Shown one piece after another: positions 24,908-35,360 of a stretch of 64,000 nucleotides of DNA. Within the stretch, counting starts at the first letter, position 1. Every line of letters starts with the position of its first letter. The DNA lies in NCBI RefSeq assembly GCF_028554725.1, contig NC_071668.1, positions 50,015,732-50,079,731 of the forward strand, in the 5' to 3' direction. This DNA is from Zeugodacus cucurbitae (lineage: Eukaryota; Arthropoda; Insecta; Diptera; Tephritidae). A program made the translations under genes and the position numbers. Under the pieces are notes generated by a model, which saw nothing but the letters and a program-made list of their open reading frames with translations, did no database searches and had not been told where the DNA came from.

Positions 24908-25021
24908 TGGCCAACCTTGGTGGTCCAATCAAGAGCAGACGAGCACTTTTGGCCAAAGTGAGTCAGTCTGTACTAATGTACGCGGCCTATATGGGGAACA
25001 GCCCTGTAGCGAAAAACATAT

Positions 25022-25669
25022 TTGGAAAGGACGACGATAATAGTCCGGTTAAGTGCAATTAGAGTTGCCTGCGCCTACAGGACTGTTTCACACGAGTCAG
25101 TTGGGGTTATAGCGGGCTTCATGCCTCCCGACATTCTGGCAATGGAATTAAAGAGAATCTATGATAAAACCAAAACACTGGGTAGACGTCTGACGACCGA
25201 AGAGAGGAAGGAAGAAAGAGAAAAGAGCCTCCATGAGTGGCAGAAACGCTGGGATGAGACAACGAAAGGTAGGTGGACACATACGCTTATTAAAAACGTC
25301 AAGAAGTGGATAGAGAGGAAGCATGGTGAAACGGACTTTTATTTGACGCAGTTCCTAACAGGACACGGCTGTTTTATGAAATATTTACAAAAATATGGAC
25401 ATGACGATGGATCAGACTGTCCATACTGTGGAAATGGATGTGAAAACACACTACATATATTTTTTGAATGTCCGCGTTATGAAATTGAGAGATCCCAACT
25501 AGAGGAACTCCCAAAAGTGCGCCTGACTCCAGGAAATATCGTACCGCATATGCTGCAATCGCAACTCGTATGGAACCGAGTGAGCGAGTGGACAGCTAAA
25601 GCTGTAATAGAGTTAAGAAGGAATGAGTGGCAACGCAACAGAGAGAGACGGATGGAGAGCGAGGAATAG
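25022..25669 (+). pseudogene. R1-clade LINE ORF2 C-terminal zinc-knuckle region
   Basis: It begins in the region after the thumb (SAIRVACAYRTVSHESVGVI, typical of R1 and related LINEs) and contains CPYCGNGCENTLHIFFEC, a CX2C...HX4C knuckle thought to help bind nucleic acid. The stop at 25,667-25,669 is probably the natural end of ORF2, and a 3' UTR follows. The start ATG is only the first ATG after a frameshift. It is not a separate gene. Confidence 0.82.
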
Positions 25670-25879
25670 TAGAGCTGGATAAAGCTTACCCTTGCGATGA
25701 AATGCCTAGCGGTGGTACCGCAAGGGAAAAAACGAAAGCGATAGGAGACGGAGTTTAGGGTTTAGTACGTAGGCGTCCTGCTTCGCAAGTCCTGCAAAAA
25801 AATGAAACGCTTTGCATGATCCCGAATGAGGTGCATCATTAGCGAATAGGATGAATCGTGCATGCCCTTTCCGATATAA

Positions 25880-25984
25880 CGGTATCTTTTGAAGACTCCC
25901 CCTCCGAAAACAAAAAAAATCCAATACGTAACACCGAAGACCATGGCATATAATCCCCTCTCACCTTTAGCCAAAGTTTTCGAG
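25880..25984 (+). other. Possible host exon with strong splice donor
   Basis: The plus frame reads RYLLKTPPPKTKKIQYVTPK, then TMAYNPLSPLAKVFE, and stops at a textbook donor (GAG, then GTAAGT, at 25,985). The composition looks like real protein. The ATG at 25,943 (ACCATGG context) could also make this a first coding exon of 14 residues. A TAA at 25,877 blocks extension upstream. No family is recognised. The R1-like LINE ends about 100 bp upstream. Confidence 0.28.
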
Positions 25985-26139
25985 GTAAGTAGATTACGAG
26001 ATTAATATACTATTTTGCTTAACTATACGAAACTTTATGATTAATTTAATATGAGCTTTGGTAGTACCTAGAATTTGTTTACTCTTGATTTAAGTGATGT
26101 GTATGTGATTATGTAAATACATTCTTCTGTTCTATTGGC

Positions 26140-26870
26140 ATTGCTACCGCTTACGCGGTTATAGCCGAGATAACAACAGCGCACCATTCGTTCTCCCTTT
26201 TTACTGTTGGGGCCAATTGGAAATACCAAGCGAAACCGGGTCGCTCTTCACCTCATCTTTCCTCATCTTTCCACCAGCGTATACTGCATCGAATACCTTC
26301 AAAGCTGTCAGCATAGCCGCTATCTTCTTATTCGCTGAACTATGTCAATGTCGTTGCATAACTTCTACAGCTCATCGTTCCATCGTTTGTGGTATTCGTC
26401 GTTGCCAATGTTTAGAGAACAACAAATTTTTCGCAAAACCTTTCTCTCGAAAACTCCTAGTGTAGTCTCATCGGATATTTCGTTTTGCAGAACTCACTGC
26501 GAGGTTGTTGAAGCCAATGGTATCAACATCATCGACATACGCCAGCAGCAATACCTTCTTATAGAAGATTGTCTCTTTCTTATAATACGCTCGACAGGAC
26601 CAAATACGATATTGTGGAGGCATATCCCACGGTAATTGGCGCAGATTGTGTGGTCTCCCTTTTTGTGAATTGTTCCACAGTTCCCTTATATCGATATCCT
26701 GATGATTCTCTCAGAAAGGTTGCGATTGCAGCTTTTCCACGTCGAACCTTCTTTGTTCCTTACTGCACTTTAGCTCCCCTCCAAACTGATGTTTGCTACC
26801 TACTCAGAGGATACATGGTCTAAGACCGGAAGTTATGAGCTCCCATCCCTCAGCTTGGTGTGTACAATTT
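26140..26870 (-). mobile_element. RTE-clade LINE, internally deleted remnant
   Basis: On the minus strand the 5' leader similarity (ACCGGAAGT near 26,825) is on the right. A piece of the reverse transcriptase region follows, then the 3' coding end near 26,140 (GCTTACGCGGTTATAGCC is the reverse complement of the last codons). All frames are broken. Compared with the 40.3-42.3 kb copy, most of the endonuclease and polymerase is gone. Confidence 0.7.
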
Positions 26871-27790
26871 TGTAACTCCTAACTGCTTCACTAAAAATTT
26901 ATTCTGAAAAGCTTAAAATTTGAGAAACAAAATGATTAATAGTTTAAATATTTTACTTTGGTAAATATCAATGAACCCTGAACATTCAGGATAATTTCTC
27001 TATACCTTAATAAAATTTTATTATAATATATTTTTAGGTATTTTAAGAAAACTTTTTTTTTATTTAATTTTTTTATTTTAATTTTTCAAATTTTCATTTC
27101 AGATAGTACATGAACTCCTTTATTGAAGTAACAATGTACAACCACTTAGTGTAGGCCCAACTTAGTCGGCTCATTACATAACTCAATGAAACGCTTCTTT
27201 CTGGGCATACTTTTTGAAAATGTACTTACTTAAGTAAACTTGCGTTTAAGTAGTGCACTACCACTCATCCTTGTGTGCTTATGGACACATACTTGCGCTT
27301 GTGGGGCATTTAGAAAATTGTTGTTAAAGCGACACGAAAAAGTGGTTTGGAAGCTTGTAAGTATGAACTGGAATTTCACACAGCGTCTGCCATTTCCGTA
27401 TTATAATGAATTATGTAATTATTTCCGCACTTTTTCGGCCCCTTTCTGCATTCTTTTACCCACTGTAGTAGTAGACTCCACTTTCTTGCACCATTAGATT
27501 TGTTTGTTGGATTTTTCTTTTTAGCACATTAAAAAATCCAATTAGCTTAACATATTGTAATACACATACATATATAATATTACAAGGGAACTTACATTGG
27601 TTAATGCATGAACACTTAGAACATAATTCGCGTAGCATGTTGTAATGCGTATATTATACCCACCCCGAGATGAAATGTTAAAACTAGACACAGATAAAAG
27701 TAGACTAAGACTAAGTTCGGTTCCAGCGGGATAATATTATTCACTATGGTTAATCCCTCAGAAGCAATAAAAACTTTCACATTTCTAAGT
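26871..27790. other. Intergenic, no feature seen
   Basis: AT-rich; the open frames at 27,240-27,497 and 27,456-27,638 have no domain. Confidence 0.45.
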
Positions 27791-27792
27791 TA

Positions 27793-28148
27793 GGGGCCAT
27801 CCATAAATTACGTCACACCTTGAAGGGGGGGGGAGGGTATCATTCAGAAGTGACATTGTGTGACAAGGGGCAGGGAGGGGTCAAAAGCTTTGTGACATCA
27901 CATTTCAAAATTTACTAAACTATTAATATTTAACTAAATGTTGATTTTATTAAAGAATATTCAATAAATAATAATATATAAGAATAAATAGAATAACCTG
28001 CTTTTTTTATTTCATGATAAATCATTAAAATTGGAAAATGGGTGACGTCACGTCAGGGGGGGGTTGAGTTCAAAATGTGACCACTTGTGACAAGGAGGGG
28101 AGGGGTTAAAAACTCCTTATTCGTGTGACGTAATTTATGGATGGCCCC
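27793..28148. mobile_element. 356-bp MITE with 26-bp perfect TIRs
   Basis: The ends start GGGGCCATCCATAAATTACG and are inverted at 28,123-28,148. They are flanked by TA on both sides (27,791-27,792 and 28,149-28,150). Sub-terminal regions are G-rich on one strand (AAGGGGGGGGGAGGG) and repeat the motif TGTGACAAGG. The middle is AT-rich and there is no coding content. The TA flank suggests a Tc1/mariner-type or similar mobiliser, but I cannot assign the superfamily. Confidence 0.88.
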
Positions 28149-28150
28149 TA

Positions 28151-29279
28151 AGGCGTAGAAATATTTCCAGGTATCTGTGTTAAATATGTGAATATAATCA
28201 AACATTCGTTTTATGACGAAAAATTGAGTTGATATATATTATACTAGTACTGTGAGAAGGTATGCACATATGGAGATCAATATAACTACTCCGAATCCAT
28301 AATTACGTCTTTATGTGTAGTGTGTAGTTTATATAGTGTAGTAAATAGTGTAGTTTATATGAGATGGCATACGAAGTAATCGTGATGACAGTTCGATTAC
28401 AATTTTTCAGCAATTACAAAACTAAATAACGTAAATATTACGACCACACCCATTTTGACCTACATCATTTATCAATCCGTCTATACATTCGGTTGACGGA
28501 GACGTAGCTCTTTCTACTTGAAGACATTTACCTGCGAATTAATATATATTCATTAAGAGTTGAACCCAATTTCATTCCCACGAGATCTAAATCAGAAATA
28601 ATGGAACTTTCTTGGCATACAAAGATTGTTACATTTTATCAAAATATGATACAGTCTTGTTTGCTCCTGATATACTCTGGTACTGCGTCTTCTTTCAGAA
28701 ATGTATTCATAACTCTTACTGACCAGTGATTTGACTCCGTAATAAACTTAGGAGCAGGAGAAAGCATAATTGAAGTCTAACGCAGTAGGACTTCGCCACA
28801 CGCATATATACTCGAATATAATTACCACCAATACTCCCACAAGTATGAATTTTCGAAGTTTTGTTAAGCAAAAATCTGCAACTGAAGGTTTTTCTAGTTG
28901 AATTCAGTTAATTGCGTCAGTGAAGTTGCATTGTTTTGTCAGATAGCGTATGGAACCTCTCGTGTCATTTCTTTTTCTTCGGTCGGAATTTTTAACAGTT
29001 TTAGGCTAAAAGCGCGCTCATAAATTTACATAAGTTAACGCAATGCCAGTGACAGTCAAACGGGTAATACTGTTGATGGATTAAAAATTCGCAATAAGAA
29101 TAGGATGGTTCTAATCCTTGTCCAAATGGTACTAGGATGTTCAAATAGTAAACAATTTATTTTAATTTTTAGTAGTGATAATCAAAATCAAATTTTCTTT
29201 CACCATTGGAAATCTACATTCAGCCCGAGTAACATAAGCTATATTTATTGCTAGAATCTCAACTTTCTGGAAATAGTTC
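28151..29279. other. Intergenic, possibly part of the Helitron
   Basis: No gene is visible. The 5' end of the Helitron remnant to the right could lie in this stretch, but I found no convincing TC start. Confidence 0.4.
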
Positions 29280-29731
29280 CCAGGTGAGGGTATCAAAAAG
29301 ACTCATTGATGGAGAATCTTAATCTGAAACTGAAAATTGTTTTGCAAGTCATACTCTTCACATCACAATCGCGTGGCGCTCGCAGCTGCTTGCTGAACAA
29401 AATTTCAATTCTTCCAAGTGTGCGATTGAGAGTCGGGTAAGGAGCGTGTGCAACGGCTTGAAGAACAAAATATTACATTTATACAAGCTCGCACTAGGGC
29501 GTCGAACTCTGAGCGTACCCAACGCCTTCATAATCAGAGAGAAAGACAGTGGACACCAGACTAGAAGTCCTAATCAAGTTTTAGCTCATTATAAATAAAA
29601 TATAATTTCATGTTCGAATTTTCCTCATTTTACTTTTTTTTAAATGAACCCACGCAAGAAACGGGAAAGTACACACTTATAACTTTTGAAATGTTTGTTT
29701 AAACCCCTGCGAAGTGGGAGCGGTCTGCTAG
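29280..29731 (+). mobile_element. Helitron remnant with 3' terminus
   Basis: The right end has the Helitron layout. A short imperfect hairpin (CCCCTGCGAAGTGGG, 29,704-29,718) is followed by GCGGTCTG and the terminal CTAG (29,728-29,731), with T next as expected for insertion between A and T. About 250 bp upstream a frame reads ERVQRLEEQNITFIQARTRA and then SNSERTQRLHNQRERQ, an Arg/Gln/Glu repeat of the sort seen near the N terminus of some arthropod Helitron-encoded proteins. Rep and helicase domains are absent, so this is a non-autonomous or truncated copy. The left boundary is a guess. Confidence 0.6.
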
Positions 29732-29974
29732 TATATTATATATATGTACATACTTTCCCCTGAACTACGATTGCTTTTTGTTGAATTCTTGGCCAAAAAC
29801 AATACTGTAACGATTACCAAGCATCCACGACCACGTTATTAGAACAGTCTTAAGTATTCGAGTGGTAGAATTGAATCATCTTTACATTGCACTGAATACA
29901 ACATATTAACTGAGGTAAAATGCCTCACGTTTTCTGGAGCTGTGGTCTTCAATGAGGCAATATATACTCAGTTT

Positions 29975-30035
29975 GGCATGTTTTTCCATAATGAACAGAC
30001 TAACTCCAGAACAAGGTTGTTTGCTGCAAAAAGTG
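29975..30035 (+). mobile_element. DD41D mariner 5' coding scrap
   Basis: ATGAACAGACTAACTCCAGA (29,989) encodes MNRLTPEQ, matching the start of the rosa-type transposase (MNRLTNEQ) with a similar leader. Similarity ends after about 14 codons. Confidence 0.45.
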
Positions 30036-31380
30036 GTATTTAAGTAGTTTTAAGGGCGGATTGCTGTCATTGGGATCAGGAGAACACGAGGTTTGTTGTA
30101 GCGACAATTATGTATCAAGCTAATTTGAAGTGTCTATTGACAGCCATAACTTGTAACCCCAACCGCACCCCAATTTCGAATTCGTTGAACTCTGGAAATG
30201 GATATACCGAATGACTGGCCTCAGTAAGGTTTCGGTTTGTGGGCTCATATTAAAATATTTTCCTTCCTGATCTAATCCAATTTTAATCGGTTCACACCAC
30301 TGCGTTGCTTGAAAAATATTTATTATCACAAGCAAACCTACATCCGTACACTTGTATTTACATTGAGCAGCTCGCACACGTTGCCAGCAATTGAACCTGT
30401 GCCACAGCTGAGGTTATGCCGATTTATAACTAGATTGAAACTAATTACCACAGATTTATCAAAATTGTTATCCAGTGTCAGTAGCAGGCTATCGGCGTTT
30501 GCCTGCCAACACAACTGGCTGAAGTGGCGTACGCCAGCGCTGTGTAGTTATGTGCGGCATGGCCAACGTGGCACGAGCAGGATTTTGTGATTGTATGCGC
30601 TTTGTGGTCGCTAATGCTCGCTAAATTGGCGAAATTTCGTTAGTTTATGCGCCGCTAAGCTTCTGTTCGGCAGCGTGCTGACTGCCGGTATGTCTTTGTT
30701 TGTCGGAATATTTATTGTCGTGAATAGACTGTGGGACTCGGAAGTCTACACTGATGCGCGTGCGTGTGTGTGTTGCCAACTATATAAGTATGTAAGTAAG
30801 TATACAAATATTTGTGGTTATGATTAAGCTCATATTCCACTTTTGCGTGTTTTCGTGTACAACAATTCGTTGGCTCCATAATCGTGTGCCTTGAGATGTA
30901 TAGCTCGGTTGACCACGGTGGCCATTGAACGCGGCTGCAGTCAATGTCATTCATTAAATGGGATTATGCTCCATTTCAGTGTATTTGGTAGCTGCGTATA
31001 CTTAGTTAAGGGCACTTAGCTATATATTTCGTAAGTAAGTGTGTACGCATGTAGAGTATACTTACATCAAGAACTTAACGGGAAGCCGATTAAACCTCAC
31101 AGCTGTATCAAATACAACATAATCATTAACAATTAAGCCATATTCATCAACAAATTAAATTATGTGTTTTATATAAATGGCAAAAATTTCGTAAGAAGTT
31201 TTTTATAATAACGGTATTATTGTGACATTCAGTGGTTTGACAACACAAATATGTCGTCTTTGTCAAAGAGAAGTCTATTATAAATACAAGACATGAGGCT
31301 TTCAAGCAAGTAAGTAAGTGACATTAGGGAGGCACTACTTTAGAAAAAAATAATAAACGGAAAAATAATGCTGAGGTAAG
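30036..31380. other. Intergenic, no feature seen
   Basis: Moderately GC-balanced near 30,400-30,950. Open frames on both strands (for example 30,309-30,590) show no domain. Confidence 0.45.
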
Positions 31381-31381
31381 G

Positions 31382-31877
31382 TTATACTAATATATACTCG
31401 CTGATTCTAATATAATCACAGATGATCCATCCGTTGAGTCCAAATTTCGATGACACGTTCGACCATTTCGACTGCCAACTGAAGAATGACACGTTTTGCT
31501 CCAAGGCCAGATTAGACGTTACGTATCCCCACAGGATAAAGTTTAACGGTGTGATATCACAAGATCTTGGTGGCCAATGGAATGGCCCAAAACATGAAAT
31601 AATCTGCTCACCGAAGTGTCCTCTCAATAAATTATTGAAATGAACAAGATCGGTGATAGTCTTATGGTGACCATAAGTTGAGCGAAGTGCGCGAAACACA
31701 TTCTTTACAGGACGTGAATGTTCGTAATAAAGTTGAACAATTTGTGAACATTGTTCAGCCGTAAGTCTTTCCATGATGAAATGCCAAACAATACTGAACA
31801 AAAATAACATCACAGCTTGACATGACTGATCTGTCAAAAAAGCTTTTGAAAAAAGTACCTCTACTTCGATCACCCGA
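31382..31877 (-). mobile_element. DD41D mariner, internally deleted copy
   Basis: The right end (minus-strand 5' end) reads CGGGTGATCG, next to TA at 31,878-31,879, like the terminal GGGTGAT of the intact copy. The frame joins the N-terminal helix-turn-helix region directly to the region of the third catalytic Asp, leaving out some 200 codons. I could not find the opposite terminal repeat. Confidence 0.75.
31422..31776 (-). pseudogene. DD41D transposase deletion derivative
   Basis: The transposase frame starts with MERLTAEQCSQIVQLYY (ATG at about 31,774-31,776), continues NVFRALRSTYGHH, then jumps to FGEQIISCFGPFHWPPRSCD, ITPLNFILWGYV. The last catalytic Asp (TPLDYFLWG in the intact copy) has become Asn in TPLNFILWG. 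The first and second Asp are deleted. It is therefore catalytically dead but still carries DNA-binding residues. The longer open frame on both sides is not family sequence. Confidence 0.78.
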
Positions 31878-31879
31878 TA

Positions 31880-32895
31880 GAATGTAAGTTATGCACTTGC
31901 AATCTAAATTTACAAAGCTATTTCAAAGAACTAAAATCTCATATTCCGGTAAATAAACTAGGGCTTTTGGACTACTCTTAACCGTTCTTATATATATTAT
32001 GCTGTTTGCTTAGTTGCGAATGCTAATATCATATCCCCAATCTTCAGCAATTGTTTAATAACAAAAAACAATTTAAGCTTCTATATTTTCTACTGGGAGA
32101 CGACCAAATCTGTACCCACAGAACAACTTAAAGAGTCACACTTATTTTTACCATAACGACAAATAAAATTTAGACACTGAATAACTTTTCAAAAAGGAGA
32201 TCCCAAATTAGAATGTCCCTAATGTATAATGCATTATGTTTGCGTATCCTTGTCTCAACTTGTTTGCATATCCGAACTCAGCAAATACTTGTAAGTACGA
32301 GTAAATAAAATTGTTTCAATAGTTTCGACTCGTTCATAGGATATTCATTGTTGCGCACATAGACACGCACAATACATCAAATTTTACTTTGCGGCCATGA
32401 TTGTTCTTCATTGTAGTCATTTGTGTTTTAGCACTTATGTACGAGTATGTAGAATAGTTTCTTGCGTTCTTTTTGTGCTCTTTGTAGCTTTGTGCTGTAC
32501 ATTGCTACGTATTAACATAAGTTCAAAAGCCATATTTCAAAGGAGCTGCTAGACAAATATGCCTATCCGCAATGTCTACTCGAACTGGTACAAATTTTAT
32601 ACAAAACAACAAACTTATTTCGGCAACAACAAAGAGGGTACAACAAAATACACATAAATGTGCCCGGTTAAGTTCGTAGTGGCATTATAAAAAGCATTTG
32701 TTTCACTTAACTTCATAAGAACAGTTTGACGGAAATTTGAGTTGTGGGTATCAGGGTTCCTGTAACTCAGGCTAAAGCCTTGACTTCGAAGAGGAGTTCT
32801 CAACCCATAGAATAAGTTCAAAACTAAGATCCTTGTTTACCAAAGTATCATGCCATAAAGGTTCTGCGATACCATGGCAGATTTTTATACTAACT
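31880..32895. other. Intergenic, no feature seen
   Basis: AT-rich sequence without a supported gene or repeat. Confidence 0.45.
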
Positions 32896-32899
32896 GTGA

Positions 32900-33300
32900 C
32901 AATATGGTGTCAAAATGTCTTTCCAACGGAGTGGAGGTTTTTCATTGCCTCGACTTCCACCAGCGGGTACTGCGTCGAACACTTTGAACGCTTTTATTCG
33001 CTGAACTATGTCAATGTTGTCGAATACCAGTTCATTCCATCGTCTGCGGTATTCGACAAAGAGATGGTGTGTGTCGATAATCTTTTCACGGGTCTTTTCT
33101 AAAATTTGGCAGTTGTAGATTTCCCAGGTCTAAAGCCACACTGATAAGGTCCAATCAGTTTGTTCACGAGTCTGATTTAGTCTTGCTTTAGTCTTTCACA
33201 CAGTACGGTCGATATAACCTTGTACGCGATATTTAAGAGGCTTATCCCACGATAATTGGCACAGAGTGTGAATATATAGACAGTTGGAATAATTTCTAAA
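32900..33300 (-). mobile_element. RTE-clade LINE relic
   Basis: Minus-strand similarity to the 3' coding part (CCACCAGCGGGTACTGC near 32,960) and, after a deletion, to the reverse transcriptase region (GATAAGGTCCAATCAGTTTG near 33,142 is antisense to the LIGPYQ block of the 41.27-kb copy). No open frame remains. Confidence 0.68.
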
Positions 33301-34437
33301 TCCAAATCCTCAACTTATTGTTTTCCTAAACTCCGTGATCACCCAAACCCGTTCGCTAATGCTTAAGTACATTCCTGCGATCAAACACGCCTAAGTAGAA
33401 GGGATATGCCTGCGTACTAAAGAGCAACGTTTCACCAATACAGCTCAATCACTTGGTTGAGCTTGTCTAGTTTTTAAATAGATTTAAGATTTTATAACTT
33501 GTTGTTAGGCTTAAAAACAATCAGATTCAATAAATAAGGAAATATTGAAAAAAAAAAATTGTTTCCCATAAGGTTTAATACAATAAATTTTCATCAAGCT
33601 ATCAGCTTTGTAAATTCGAAAATTTGAAATAGGATGTTTCCGTTACATTCTCCTTTAAACTCAGTAGAGAGCCTTAGTCAAAAGTCATCTTAGCTACACA
33701 TTGATGACTACTGCTCTCAGTGTATTAAACTGCACGTGGTGGAAAGCATTTCTTCGAAAACACGAAGTTGTGAGAAGCCAACTGTTCTCAACACGTAGCG
33801 AGCATGCTTTGTTGCATACTCTCTCCATTACCTTACGTTCATAACTAGAATTGGCTTCTCATTTGCCAACAATGTCATTTTTTACAGTTATTGCAACCGC
33901 TTAAGAATCGCCGTTTGTTTTTACCGCTCTGCAGTGGATGAGAGAGCTATGAGCTTGAAAGTGTTATCAATGATTCGAATTTCTAATATGGAGAAGAGTG
34001 TGTAGTAAATACAATTGATTGTACGCATGAATTGAAGGTTGGCTAATAAAATACATATTCATATATACATTTAATGTGTAAACATTATACAAAATTTATG
34101 ACGTGAAGGACACGCCGCAAGGATGCGCGCATAAACGAGATACTTTTGATGTTTCATGGTACATCAACAACGTTTTCAGCTACTCAGTGCAATAGAACAT
34201 TTGCAAAATAATAAATACGTAGAGACAATATTGGTTAAAAAGGAAATTCCGTATTTGAATGCCACGTTAAAGACTCTTCCAAGGTATCATCAAAATAGAT
34301 CATTTTAAATTGTATGATCTATACCTGAGCTGTTGATTATCTTATATTCACTTCAAAGAAAGTGGTATATAATCATCTCTCTGTATAAACATTGACAAAA
34401 ATCCTATAAGAAGGGTATATCTTAGCTAGCATTCCTT
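33301..34437. other. Intergenic, no feature seen
   Basis: No gene, inverted repeat or known repeat family that I can support. Confidence 0.45.
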
Positions 34438-34440
34438 GGT

Positions 34441-35102
34441 TTTTTTATACTCTCGCAACAAAGTTGCTACGAGAGTATAATAGTTTTGTTCACGGCAACG
34501 GTTGTTTGTATCACCCATAAATAAAAAAAAGTTAGACATGGAGTTATAAATATGTATATAAATGATCAGGATGACAACTGAAGTTGAAATCCGGATGTCA
34601 GTTCGACCACTGGACCATTGCCAGTGGGCGTGGCCCCGCCGCCAAATAGGTTTATATATAATATATATAATAATATATATAATATTTTCTTGGCACCCTG
34701 ATAACACGGATGAAAAATGTGCGAAATCGGTTCACAAGCACGCATACTTCCCATATAATTATTTTTTTCAATCTGATTCGTTCACTTTATACTATATACA
34801 TTAGGAACCAATGAAGATAAGGGAATAAAACTTTACTTTATAAATCGTTTAATATGCGATGTACCTTAGCAAAATTAAGTGAGTGTGTATTTTTCGATAT
34901 ACATATTTTATCTTGTTGGTGAAAATGAGTAAAATCGGTGCATGCGTCAGGCCTCAAATACTATATATGATGATTTTCGTTATTTTATTGGACTTTATGC
35001 CGAATTTATGGGTTGAATTGTGTTATCTTTATAAAATTACATCAATAAATTACGAGAGTATAAAATGCTCGGTTGCACCCGAACTTAGCCTTTTCTTAGT
35101 TG
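34441..35102 (-). mobile_element. IR-R repeat copy E (internally deleted, both ends kept)
   Basis: Reverse copy. The hairpin end is on the left (TTTTTATACTCTCGC, then AACAAAGTTGCTACGAGAG) and the AAGTTCGGGTG end is on the right as reverse complement (CACCCGAACTTAGCC near 35,077). It carries the GGCGTGGCCCCGCC block. At about 660 bp it is roughly half the length of copy A. Confidence 0.8.
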
Positions 35103-35360
35103 TTATGATTATGTTCAACAGAACCATCCACCTCAGGATATTTGAATTTAAGTAAGATTTTAGAGAGAAAATGCATATCCGAAAGACGATATAAACCTAG
35201 TGAAAACTGATGCGATTCTTAGTAATGCGTTTTTAATATTATCCGATCATAAATTTTATTATAATCACTGTCAGTAGCATAAGAAGTCTGTGTTAATATA
35301 TCATTATTTATCTATCAATTAGAAGTCTCAAATACCTAAGGGAAAGTGGAGTGAGTGGAG

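Larger units (their letters stand above)
23618..25795 (+). mobile_element. R1-clade LINE, 5'-truncated and degenerate
   Basis: The retained order is: end of the linker before reverse transcriptase (23,635-23,785, FKELCNKVEDNPWGDAYKIV), reverse transcriptase (about 23,880-24,900), the C-terminal zinc-knuckle region (25,022-25,669) and a 3' UTR. The endonuclease and ORF1 are absent, as expected from incomplete reverse transcription. At least three frameshifts and one deletion near 23,790-23,870 break the frame. The 3' border is placed near 25,795 because the next DNA looks like a host exon candidate. R1 is normally specific for 28S rDNA; this copy lies outside rDNA, so it is a dispersed relative or a stray copy. 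Confidence 0.85.

Noticed and set aside
23618..25795. Site-specific R1 in a 28S rRNA gene
   Set aside because: No rRNA sequence is visible on either side.
30309..30590. 93-codon plus frame in GC-balanced DNA
   Set aside because: No motif or family resemblance, and several equally open frames nearby.
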